A stretch of 64,000 nucleotides of DNA, from NCBI RefSeq assembly GCF_021869535.1, contig NW_026262712.1, forward strand, positions 99,390,140 through 99,454,139, written 5' to 3'. The notes beneath the pieces are model-generated. The model made no database searches, was not told the DNA's origin, and saw only the letters and a program-made list of their open reading frames with translations. This document shows, piece by piece, positions 44,721 to 57,000 of this stretch. The translations under genes and the position numbers were made by a program. Position 1 is the stretch's first letter. Every line of letters starts with the position of its first letter. The DNA is from Mytilus californianus (Eukaryota > Mollusca > Bivalvia > Mytilida > Mytilidae).

Positions 44721-47340
44721 ATACTTATGTTTTTTTAATGTCCTGTTGGTATATATTCTATTAGTGTTACTAGTATTATCTTTGATTACTACCTACTACG
44801 GTGTTCAACATGTTTTCATTGTGATAAGGTTTTAAAGTGCGTATTTTTACAAACAAAAATATGTATATTTGCGGCTGTGTTCGAAGTGGTTATTCAGTAT
44901 TTCAATTGTTTATCAATATGTGTTTTGGAAGGTGTAATAGTATATCAGTTAATGTTGGCATCTTATGGTATTCTAAGCTAGTTTGCAGTGTATTGCGATA
45001 CTCTTTCGTGTGTGTTGCCACGAATTCCAGTTCAAAGGTTATGTTTTGTTATTTAATGCAATTTGTTGTTACCTTCTTTGTATTTTTGCAATATGTTCCA
45101 AGCGTTGTGTGCATAATTTGACAACAATTATCATAACAAAGCAGCAGACATCATCTTTATTAATAAATATAATAACAACACAAAAACTTAACAACATAAT
45201 AATCTCAAAATGTATGTTCTGAAAGATCACAATCCAACAGTTATAAGTAAAACAAAAGATCAAAACCTGACACAGCATCCTTATTAAAGCCGTAAATTCG
45301 GAAATTTTTGCGCGCATTTATTATTCATATGTTGAACAATGGACAAGAACGCGTAATTAGTTATTGCGATTTCAGGATAGGATTAGAACAAATAATTATA
45401 TCAAAATTTAAGTTTTCCTTTTTTCCTTAATAATTTCGTCGCAATTTTCGATTAGAAAAAAATCATTGCAAAAATTATTGAATCTACTGAGTATGGAATC
45501 TAAAATATTAAAATGATTTACATGACCTCTTTGTGATATCTTCATCAAACAAAGAGTATATACTTCGAAATTCAAACATTTTCATGTTTGTATAATAAGA
45601 CACGTTAAGGATTTTATTAATGTGACAGACCTGCATTTATTATTTTCAAAATAAAATCGGTTTAGGGTAATATTTGATGCCATGCTTATTTTAAAAAAAA
45701 CTAAATGTGATAAAAGTATTAAATTTTAATAACCATGAATGTTAACTGCTAGTGTAGGTGATTTAAAGAGGACTGGAGATTAGAATGGTTCCCGATCGCA
45801 ATATTCAGTATGTTACACATATACCAATACCTCGTGACAGGGTATGGCTATCAGCTAATACCTGGAACGTAGTACCGGAAACAAGGATAACTGGAGATGG
45901 AAAAGGAATATAATACTGCTGGGTTTTGTCTGTATAATTCTGAATGGGTCATACAATACCTATTTTACCTAACCAATGAACAAACCGTACTCCACAGTCA
46001 CAGATTTAGGGCGTCAGTCTGGCCCTAAATGTAAAACAAAAAGCTAGTGTCTAAAACATGATCTATTTAAACGTTTGGATACAAAAAAAAAACAACATCT
46101 GTCGGTGTGGCGTTCACGGCCCATCAATAAAAGTTATATATATGTATAATAATTCACCATTTGCCATTTCTGTCGAAATGCAGAATGCCCACAGATTACA
46201 CACTACAGATTAACATATATCTACCTGTTCAATAGTCAAAAATGGTACCTTGTAGCATTCAATTAAAAAATTAAATATTAAGTTATTTCATCACTTAAAA
46301 TAAATTTTGCTTACATAGATATTTAAAAAAGTATACAATACGTTATAATATCAAAGTTTATAAAATACATAAAAGGTATATGTATCTAATGTATAACTAT
46401 ACCTAAGAAAACTAAAATACACTTTTAAAAATGCTTCTATAGTTTTTATCACAAACATCGAGGTAATGTGTGGTTATATATTCGTTTGCTGTAAATGATT
46501 AAAATGAGGTAGGACTGTGAGTTATCATAAAAATTGTAGAAAAAAGTTTTGTCTAGTTAATTCTTTAACAACATATTTTTTTTGTACGTGCATATATCAT
46601 ATAAAAATCAGAATTTATCATTTTGCAGTGCAAATGCGTCTCATATTCAGATATTAATTTCAAATAACTGCAAATTTGTTATTGTGATGTGTCTAATTTA
46701 TTGTTTTGTTGATTGTTATCATGCTGATTGTTTTAAATGTTAAAACAAAAATTTGAAAAAAATATACTTATATTTTACTGTTCTTTTTCACACAGGTTGA
46801 CATCATAATTGATCTTTTATCAATTATAAATCAAAAGGAATAACAAAAATGTATTAGTCAGTATCAACATCTAGTAGATCAAAATGATTTAATCGGAGTA
46901 GTGATTCTCTTACACCTATCATACTCCATTCAGATATACATCGCTTTTATTCATACATACATGTATCTTAACCGTTTCTATTTAAACACATCTACAATAG
47001 ATCTACAATGGTATAGTCATGCATCGCTCCTACAAATACAGATTTGCTTTGCTCTTATTTATACAGGTCTGATATCCTTCATCAGGGGCGGGTTTGTTAG
47101 GGGGCAGGAGGCCCGGGGTTGGTTATATGGGATATCACTGGAGCGGGTCCCCTCTTAGGCAGTCAGTTGGCCCCCACTTATGAAAATTTATGTTCAATTA
47201 GCGTGTACATTTACGTCTAAACAATTTTTTTGATACATTCAGACGCAGTATTTTCGCTACAGAGACATACACAATATAACATTATGCAATATAAAGTTAT
47301 TGATGCATACTAGAATTTTGATATTTACACCTGATTGATA
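44721..47340. other. Intergenic AT-rich DNA
   Basis: No exon recognised. A GC-rich patch at 47085-47175 (GGGGCAGGAGGCCCGGGG) stands out from its surroundings but has no identifiable feature. Confidence 0.4.
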
Positions 47341-47354
47341 TAAACGTTATCATG

Positions 47355-47360
47355 TTTATT
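47355..47360 (-). promoter_or_regulatory. Poly(A) signal AATAAA
   Basis: Minus-strand GTAATAAACATG, 133 bp beyond the stop codon of the EF-hand gene; predicts an mRNA end near 47335. Confidence 0.65.
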
Positions 47361-47492
47361 ACAGTCATTAGATTTTTAAGATATATTTTACATCAACACG
47401 TTAGTAGTATCTGTACGATAATCATACACATGTTGGTAATACATCTCACAATAACAATATAGTCTAAGAGTCTGTTGTTGTCTTTATCTTGT

Positions 47493-48088
47493 TCAGACAT
47501 CACAACATGAAGGATGACAGATAGGATCACATGTTGCTGATCGTGGGGGTTTTAATACAGTGTGGATTCTAATGGTGTTTTCATCAAAGAAATCATTATG
47601 GGAAACTAAGGCAACAAAATCTCCAAGAAAACTTTCCATCGTCGAAGGATTCAAGAAATGTCTAATATATATATTCCTGCAATGAACTTTATCGACATTC
47701 TTTAGAATTGCCCAAAACTTGATAAAATCTTCTTCCGCCAGAATGCAATTCTTCTTGCGAAAGTCAGGAGTAGAGAAGAAATTAAAAAAGCCGGTGATTA
47801 CTGGGCGCATTTTGTTCCCCATATCTGCGGGATTATAAATTCCCTCCAGATAAGCGACATAGTCGTCAACAGAGATGTGTTTGTTTGCTCCTCTTTTGAA
47901 AATATGATCATCCCACCATTTTTTCTGCGCATCTGCATTTAAAGCCGTCCTCCTATCGCCAATGGCCAGTCGTAGCTGTTCGAGCGTGGTGTTGGTTTCC
48001 TCCATGTCATCAGAACTGATTATTCCATCTTGGTCGGCATCAAGAAGACTGGCCCACTGGTGCCATTTATGTCGCATAAACCAATTTT
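47493..48088 (-). CDS. Exon 6 of the TMEM272/EF-hand gene (EF-hand domain)
   Basis: Acceptor TTTTATCACAG after a run of T. Encodes the whole EF-hand domain and the stop TGA at 47493-47495. The first loop DADQDGIISSDD has all ligand positions. Later segments (KRGANKHISVDDYVAYLEG, RKKNCILAEEDFIKFW) keep the helix pattern but lack loop acids. Confidence 0.9.
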
Positions 48089-51000
48089 CTGTGATAAAAA
48101 AAAAGAATACCTTGATGTCTCAGAATATTTCTGTTTAAATGATATACATTCGAATGATGACACAAAATATGAAATCCATTTATAAACCAGCTATTTCAAA
48201 AATAAATTTTAACCAACAAACAAATGTACCAAAACAATGATAGATTATCATTTTGAAAATAAATAAAAAATCATCAAACTCTGACATATCACTATTTTTA
48301 TAAATAATAAATGGGGTATGTGTCCATGGAACTCAGATGATGTCCCCGCTTGCATATATCGTTATAAAGGGACAAAACTTTTGACGCCACCAAATTTTCA
48401 AATTTGACCTGAGTTTTGTGGTAATAAGGATTGTGTATAAATTTCATAACATTTAGTTGAGGCAAATTTAAGTTAAAGAACGGAAACTAACAATTCAGCA
48501 ATTTTTTCCATTTGTAATGGGGCATAACTCTAGAACGGCATATCTGACGCCTACAAATTTCGAACTTGGTCTGTGTTTGTGGTAATTAGAATTGTGCATA
48601 AGTTTCATAATATTTGGCTGAGGCAAACTAAAGTTTGAGAACAGAAACGAATATTTCAATATTTTTTTCTATTTGTAAAGGAGCATAACTCTAGAACAGT
48701 AAAAGTGACACCACCAGAATTCACTGTTGATCTATGTGTTGTGGTATTAAGCATTTTGTATAAGTTTCAGAGCATTTGGTTGAGGCAAACTAAACTTAGA
48801 GAACGGAAACGAAGAAAAATTCAGCATTTTTTTCCATTTGAAAAGGGGCAAAACTCTAGAAAGGTAAAAGTGACGCCACCAAAATTAAAACTTGATCTGT
48901 GTTTTGTGGTTATAAGCATAGTGTATCAGTTTCATAATATTTGGTTGAGGCAAACTAAAGTTACAGAACGGAAACCAATTTGGGACGTACGGACAGACGG
49001 ACGTGCATACAGACGGACAAGGGTAAAACTAATGTTCCCTACGGGGACATAATAATTCCGCAATTGAGTTCAAAATATATACGTTTATCTCAGAACCAGA
49101 AACTGTAATATGGCGGAACTAATTACACAAAATAGATACAATGGATAAGCTCCAATTTGTTAATTAAAATATAAAGACTATTTTCCTAATAATACATAAA
49201 AAGAAGTATTTTAATATGATAATACTTCTTCTCAAATATAGCCCATCAACATTGAATGTTGTCCTTCGCTCAGCGAGATTCGAACCCCTGCATCCGAGGC
49301 ATGGTAGCAACACCACCTGCATCGTGTCCATCGCACTATATAGACCAATCGACCAGCTTTGCTATATAAAATGCATCTTTTGTTAGTCGAGTTATGTCTT
49401 TACTCAGAAACATTGCGTACTTTGGAACCTATACGTGTTATTACACCTTATAAATCTGTCATCTACAACTCCATTATTTAAACATATCTCAACAATGATA
49501 ATTAAAATTGAGAATGGGAATGGGGTATTTGTCAAAGAGACAACAACCTGACCAAAAAGCAGACAACAGTCGAAGGCCACCAATGGGTCTTCAACACAGG
49601 GAGAAAATCTCGCACCCGGAGGTGGTCCTTAGTTGGCCCCTAAATACAATTGTGTACTAGTTCAGTGAAAATGGACGTCACACTAAACTCCAAAACATGT
49701 AAATGAACTAAAATTTTAAAAAAATACAAGACTAACAAAGGCCAGAGGCTTACGCTTGGAACAGGCGCAAAAATGCGGCGGGGTTAAACATGTTTTGGGA
49801 TATCTCAACCCTCCCCCTATACGTCCTAGCCAATGTAGAATTATATAAAGAAACACATAGCAATACGTATGTAGTAAAATTCAGTTTAAAAGAAGTCCGA
49901 GTCCGATGTCAGAATAGGTAATAAAAGAAACTAAGCAAAATAACAATGATACATAAATGAACAAAGGACTACTAGCAGTTACTGACATGCCAGCTCCAGA
50001 TTTCAATTAAACTGATTGAAAGATTATGTCTGCATCATACTTACTTGCTTTAGGAATAACAATAAATATGGAGACAATGATGTAAAGAGCATACGGTATA
50101 AATACGACCATCTGTCCTATCTTGGCATCGTGGTAAAAGTTATAGAACTCCTCGTCACACTTCAATGTATGATTTTTAGTGACATCATGGAATTGGAAAA
50201 CTTTTGTTGCTCCTGTATAAAAGTTTTTATAACAAGTTATTTTAAACATTCTGCTGATTTTAGTTCACACACACAAACAAAAATACATAACCCCTCTCCC
50301 TTACACACACACACTATGTTAAAGTAGTTATACGTAGTTAGCAAGGCACGTGGTTCAGGAATGATTCGAAGACTAGGAAATCTGTTGAAATGATGTTTAT
50401 AATATCCCTCCTCTCTATTTACAATATTACAGGAAGATGTATTACCAAAACTTGAAAGATGTAATACAACCTTAACAAATTTATCTACCAGATTTATGCA
50501 AAACACAATCCATAACTGAAAATGTATTCAATTCGATACTGTAAGGAAAACCAACATTTATTTAACAGATTTATAACAGCAGTATACATCTTTTCCCCTA
50601 ACAAGTACAGTCCTATCAAATTACTGTCATTTTTTATTTGTCTGAAAGGTTTGCTAGATGAAAAATACATAATACCATGATAAACCTCTGAGGCGCAGTT
50701 ATAATAAACAACAGAAATAATATACTATAAATAGTAAATAGTGCCAAATAAATTATAAACAAAAAACTATACAAACAAACAAACAAACAAAAAGCTAACA
50801 ACGTTATATAATGTTAAGCAGGGTTATTTTCAATGTGTTATATGCTGTCCAAACACACTGCCATTCTGGCGCACTCATGTGTTTATCGCCGCTTTTGCTA
50901 CTAGCAAATCGTGTTGCTTTTAAAGAAACTACTAGTAAATGTTTATGGGGAAAGTTTTCAAATTTCAAACGGGCTCGTTAATTCAGCATTCATTGCTGAC

Positions 51001-54000
51001 AATATCAACCGTCAACTACACTAAATAATCATAGAGGGATAAGAAGAAATTGAAAATAAATTAGAATTGATATTTTTACAATAGGGAATGGAATCGGAGA
51101 ATGTGTCAAAGACACAATAACCCAACCATAGAGCAGAAAAGATCCCAATGCCACGAACGAGTCTTCAACGCAGCGAAAAAATCCCACACTCAGAGGCGGG
51201 CTTCAGCTGATCCCTAAACAACAATGTATACTGATGATTTAAGCCCTTTTAAACTGATTTTTATAATTTGTTCTCATGTTGTGCTGTAACACGACAGTCA
51301 ATGGTTAGGGGAAGGTTGTCATGTTTAACCCCGCCACATTCTTTAAGTGCCTGTCCCAAGCCAGAAGCCTGTAGTTCAGTGTTTGACATTGGTTCATGTC
51401 TGTTATGTTCGTTTTTTTGTAAACTGTTTTGTTATAAATTATGCCGCAGTTTTCTAAATTGAATTGCGTGATACTTTAAACGTTGGGGCCTTTTATAGCC
51501 GACCATACGCTTTTGGTTTTTCTAATTGTTGTAGGCCAGAAGGCTGTCTATAATTTCTTACATCCACTTCATTTGAGATTTTGTGGATAGCTGTCTCATT
51601 GGCAATCATACAACAAATGGAAGTTTTTAACGACCTTGTCTGTCTAACAGGCAATCATACCAAAATCTCCTGATCTTTATATAGTCCATACAAATGAACC
51701 AACATTTAAAAAGCACAAAGACTAACAAAGGCTAGAGGATCCTGACTTGGATAAGGTGTGAAAAATGCGGCGAGATTTGAAAATGTACAGTGATCTCAAT
51801 CCCCTCCCCCACCACTACGCCCTAAACAAAAACTCAGCAATACGCACAGTATTAACTATAAAAAAAACTAGAGTCCCTAAAGAGCCTGTGTCGCTCACCT
51901 TGGTCTATGTGCATATTAAACAAAGGACACAGATGGATTCATGACAAAATTGTGTTTTGGTGATGGTGATGTGTTTGTAGATTTTACTTTACTGAACATT
52001 CTTGCTACTTACAATTATCTCTATCTATAATGAACTTGGCCCAGTAGTTACAGAGGAAAATATTGTGTAAAAAATTACAAAATTTACAAAATTTATGAAA
52101 ATTGTTAAAATTGACCATTTTGGTCATGTTGACTTATTTGTAGGTCTTACTTTGTTGTGCATTATTAAAAATACTTTTGAAGTGTTAAGTACATACCTAT
52201 AATACATAAAACAAAGGTTGCAAAGCAAAGACCGCAGCAAAAGAAAAACAAGTAGCCTCCACATTTTTTTCTTCCCTCCAAATCTGCTTTGTTAATGCGA
52301 CGTGTCCGCTTCCTGTCACAGATGAATAGTAAACGCCAAAAGAAGACATAGAGAACTAATGCACACAAAACTCCGCCCTCTATTTTCATGAATGACGGGA
52401 GGTCTTCTTCTTCTGTGGTTTTACCTTTTCCATCGTACTTTTTCCGAAAACATTGACCAGCATATTTCGAACCTTTAGAAATAAATACAAAAAATATTTA
52501 ACATGATAAAGAGGAGGTGCCGAATATTTGTCAATTCAACACAAGCAAACGTCCTAAAAATCAAATAGAAATATGTGACTTCTATTTCTTTCACATGTTT
52601 AACAAACATTGTGCGTACGCATGAAGTCAATTACTTTACCAACCATTGGGTTGCTAGCATTTTGTTTTTGGTTTAAATCCCTATTAAAATAAAAAATAAT
52701 AATAAAAAAATCTAGATGACGGTATAATGAAACGCACAAGTATTGAACTACATGTGCATACACATTTATTTAATTATATATTACATTAATATTAACTTAC
52801 CGAAACGAATGTAGGTTATCGCAAAGACGAGAGCACCAAGCCAAATTATTTGTTGTAGGACTGAAAAAAAAAGCAAACAGCACATATAAACAATAACATT
52901 ATGTTGTAAACATTTGAATGTCAACTTAAAAATTCGCAGACATCATCGGAATAAATATTAATAGACGAGAATTTAAACACATGTTTTCAACAAGCTACAT
53001 CATAATCAAAATGTAGTCGGACCACAGGTGCTTGGTTAGTGGGTCAAATGAGGTTGTACTGTCAATGGCGGTCACTATCCTATATCGAATTGGTATTCGA
53101 CAGTAAAACCTCATCTAACCCACAAAACAAGCTCCTTCCATTGAAAATAAAACTTAATCTGATCTAAATATAATATTATGTTCATTGATACGTTAAAACT
53201 AGGTCGTTATATTGCGTTATTGAAACAAAATTAATCATATAATGACTACTCTTTTCATAATAAAATAACATTTCATTTCCAGTACGATTTGGCAACTTTT
53301 GACTTTTGACCCTGTAAGAGAAAACTTCATCGCAAATCGGCCCTACCTCTTTTAAATTGTTTCATTTCGTTTTTGGTTTATTTATCTATACAACCTGTTC
53401 TTTGTCATATCAACAGTACAATTGTCAGTTTCCCTATCGAAGGTCGGAGATTTTCACCCGGCACTCCGGCTTCCTCCACGAATGAAAACTGGCCGCCACG
53501 AAATACCCAAATGTGACGCTTAAAAGTGGCGTCAAAACACCAACAATCAATATAATAGTGCAATGTGTAATACATGTTTACAATTTGTATGTGAACGTAT
53601 ATACATGTACCTGTTCCGGACCATATGAGTATTTGGCCCATACGCGTATGGTCATAGATAGATATGGGAAGATGTGGTATGAGTGCCAATGAGACAACTC
53701 TCGATCTAAGTCACAATTTATAAAAGTAAACCATAAAAGTAAACCATGACCATATGGCTATATACTTATATGGTCCGACCATACGCGTATGGTCGGGGTA
53801 ATTAACACGCTTACTTTTAATACTTATCTCTTCATAAGGTTTGACCCTTCTAGTTGTCACGTCATTAGAAAGACGCTATCAAAGGTAATTTTATTATATT
53901 ATAATAATAACCTGATTAACATAATAAAGAATAAGCAGTTTCACACAGTTAATTTTACCCACTAGTTAAAGCTATAGTAAACACATTTTATTCCTATGGT

Positions 54001-57000
54001 CATTACCGATTTGTTATCACGACTGAAATTCAATGGTAAAATGTCGACTTGGGAAGAAAACTTCCAAAAATATCTTAATGAACTGTTACACCATTAGTCA
54101 ACTGTTTTACTAACTGAAGAAAAAGTCGACAGGATAAAGAGTCTAATAATTGACACGAGAGAAGGACATCGTAGACACATCGGAATGGCCCAAGACCTCG
54201 GTATCACTGCACACAGCTGCTAAGATCACTAGCTTTTCACTCGCAAGCAAAAGGTGTAACTGCAAAGGATCGTGAACAACCAAGACGTGCAAAAGAAACG
54301 CTATGGTACCATGTGGAAGTAAATGTCACCATAAAAATACACTACTAGCGACAATATATAATATATATGAACACGATATCATATTTAATAGTACAATGCT
54401 GCATGTTACAATTTGTATGTGAACGTATATATCTACAATATATATACTTACCCGAGAATTCAAACCATTCGTGAACTTTCTCCCACAAATTTCTGTCATC
54501 ATGGTGCACGTTAGGTTTTGGTTGTCTCTGATCATTGACGAAAATTGAATCGTATGCTGGTGGAGGTGCTGAAACAAGAAAGATAACTCTAATTCAAATA
54601 TTATTGTAAAAATGTATGTATATTCTATAAGCTGTATTGCTTCTGAATAAAGTATTATTATTATTAAAAGCTTCGAGTATATAAATTTCAAAATTGTACC
54701 ATTTTTATAAAACCACATTTTAGAACAGGAATGTTTGGGTCTCATATGAGCCATCTGCAATGATTACAAATTATGACCAGCATTGGCCATTCGGCGCCAT
54801 ATATCTAATTTCATGCATCTGGATTCCTGAAATTTGTGAAATCCCTCTCTGTTCTTAATCAAACTTGTTTTGTTGATTATTTAAATGAAGTTCATTTTCG
54901 TCGTCGTACGTGTAAATAAATAAAGATAGAAAAAAGAACAATATAAATTTCGAAATTTTTAAGAGATACATGCATGACACATGTATTTATCGTCCTGAAA
55001 AAAATCTTTTAGTTTTAGTATTTGTAATCTGTATAGCATATTGTTCTATTTATACAATGCAACGTGCTACCGAATCTACGTTTTCCTATTTGTTGTGCTT
55101 TATATCAATTAAGATTACACTGTAAAGATGTTTAATTATCTCTACAATAACATGAACTAATAGAATACATTATCGCTTACATCAACTTCATTTGTCTCTG
55201 GTGGACAGTTATCTCATTGGCAGTCATACCACATCTCCTTGGTCTCAGGACTGGTGGATGGTTGTCTTATTGGCAATCATACTACATCTCCTTATTTTTA
55301 TGATGGGTATCGTTACGTTGGTATGGTACTTGAATACTGAAATCCTCAAAATCACAAATAAATTGAACTTGACGTACAAAATTAATGTAACAGGCACTAC
55401 ACCTTTAATTTATAACCATGTGTGATGTATGTGTTGGCAGTAGGTCATGTGGTATTTTCTTTATATCTCCTTAGGATATAAGTTTTAAGTAAAGGTGGAA
55501 TCTCTGATACAACTTTCCGTATGTTTACATCACGATAATAAGAAATGACTTCTCCTCTCCTGTGAATACCCCCTCCTCACTCCCACTCTACTATCATACG
55601 TTTCTAGGTATGTTCCTGATAAGGGTAATATCTGTTGTTATTTTTCGTTGTCTATGATAACTCAAGGTCTTCAAAACAGCGAGAAAATCCCGCACACGGA
55701 GGCATTCTTCAGTTGGCCTCTTGTATTGCAGATCACACGGAGGCATTCTTCAGTTGGCCTCTTGTATTGCAGATCACACGGAGGCATTCTTCAGTTGGCC
55801 TCTTGTATTGCAGATCACACGGAGGCATTCTTCAGTTGGCCTCTTGTATTGCAGATCATATTTCTATGTTTACAGTTCTTTCTATCTTAATCATAATTAG
55901 GTTTTGACAAAAGAACGTCATGAAAATCGACGAAATTTGTCTTATTTGTAGATCTTGTCTTTCAAGTCAATATAGCCTCTGGCCTTTGTTAGCCTTGTAT
56001 GTTTTTTAATTTTAGTTCATTGATATGTTAAGGAGTTAAGTGTGACGCCCATTTTCACTGAACTAGTACACAATTTTATTTAGGAGCCAGCTGAGGATCA
56101 CTACCGGGTGCGGAATTTTCTCGCTGAGTTGAAGATCCATTGGTGGCCTTCGGTTGTTGTCTGCTCTTTGGTCGGGTCGTTGTCTCTTTGACATACTCCC
56201 CATTACCATTCTCAATTTTATAGCAATATAAATGTATCTCTGTCTTTTATGGTTTTCTAGGAAATGGAAAAAAACTATAAAAATTGATGAAAATTGTCAT
56301 TGAAAATCAATAGTACTAGGTCTTGTCTAGCTGTTACGTTTTGCTAGTTACGTTTCTATCTATCTTTTATATTTTTTCAAATACACATATATTAGCCAAA
56401 AACTCAAAGACGTTAGTAAAAATCGTGCATGTAAGTGCAACATCTTAAGTAGTCGTCTGACAGTGTTGATGAAAATATACATTAGGTAGATCTCAACATT
56501 CTAAATATTTTAAGTCAGAATTATATAGAGTTCATCTTATTTAAGTGTATCTTAGTGAATTGGACTGTTTCTGTGACTATAAAATGTCTATCCCTTCGTA
56601 TCGGTTGAATGCTGAGACATGTCATATTTACCTGGTAGACCTAACAATGGACAAGGTTCATCAACATTAATTGTCAAATATAAACACCGTAACATTTATT
56701 AGATTAGTAGCATTGTGCGATCTAGATGAATAATAAAATATCTAAATTCATTTCATGTTTCACAAAATTAAAAACTTTCCTTGATTTTGATATCCCTTGT
56801 TCAGCTCTAACTGAAAAATAAACCAAGCTTGGTAAATCGTTTGAGACGCTCCCCTCAGGTAATAACTGTAATGAAATGTACTGATCGACATGAACAAAAG
56901 AGGACAATAGATATCTGAACAACAATAGTTCATTTAACTGTAAATTTATTGATCGGGCACAGGCGTATTGATCGTATCACATTTAATTCAGGTGTTTGTT

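Noticed and set aside
49262..49345. Functional tRNA gene in intron 5
   Set aside because: Only the B box is convincing; stems do not close.
54040..54300. Mariner/Tc1 transposase helix-turn-helix remnant in intron 2
   Set aside because: KVDRIKSLIIDTREGHRRHI followed by AQDLGITAHSC is suggestive, but no catalytic triad or inverted repeats were found. Too little to call.
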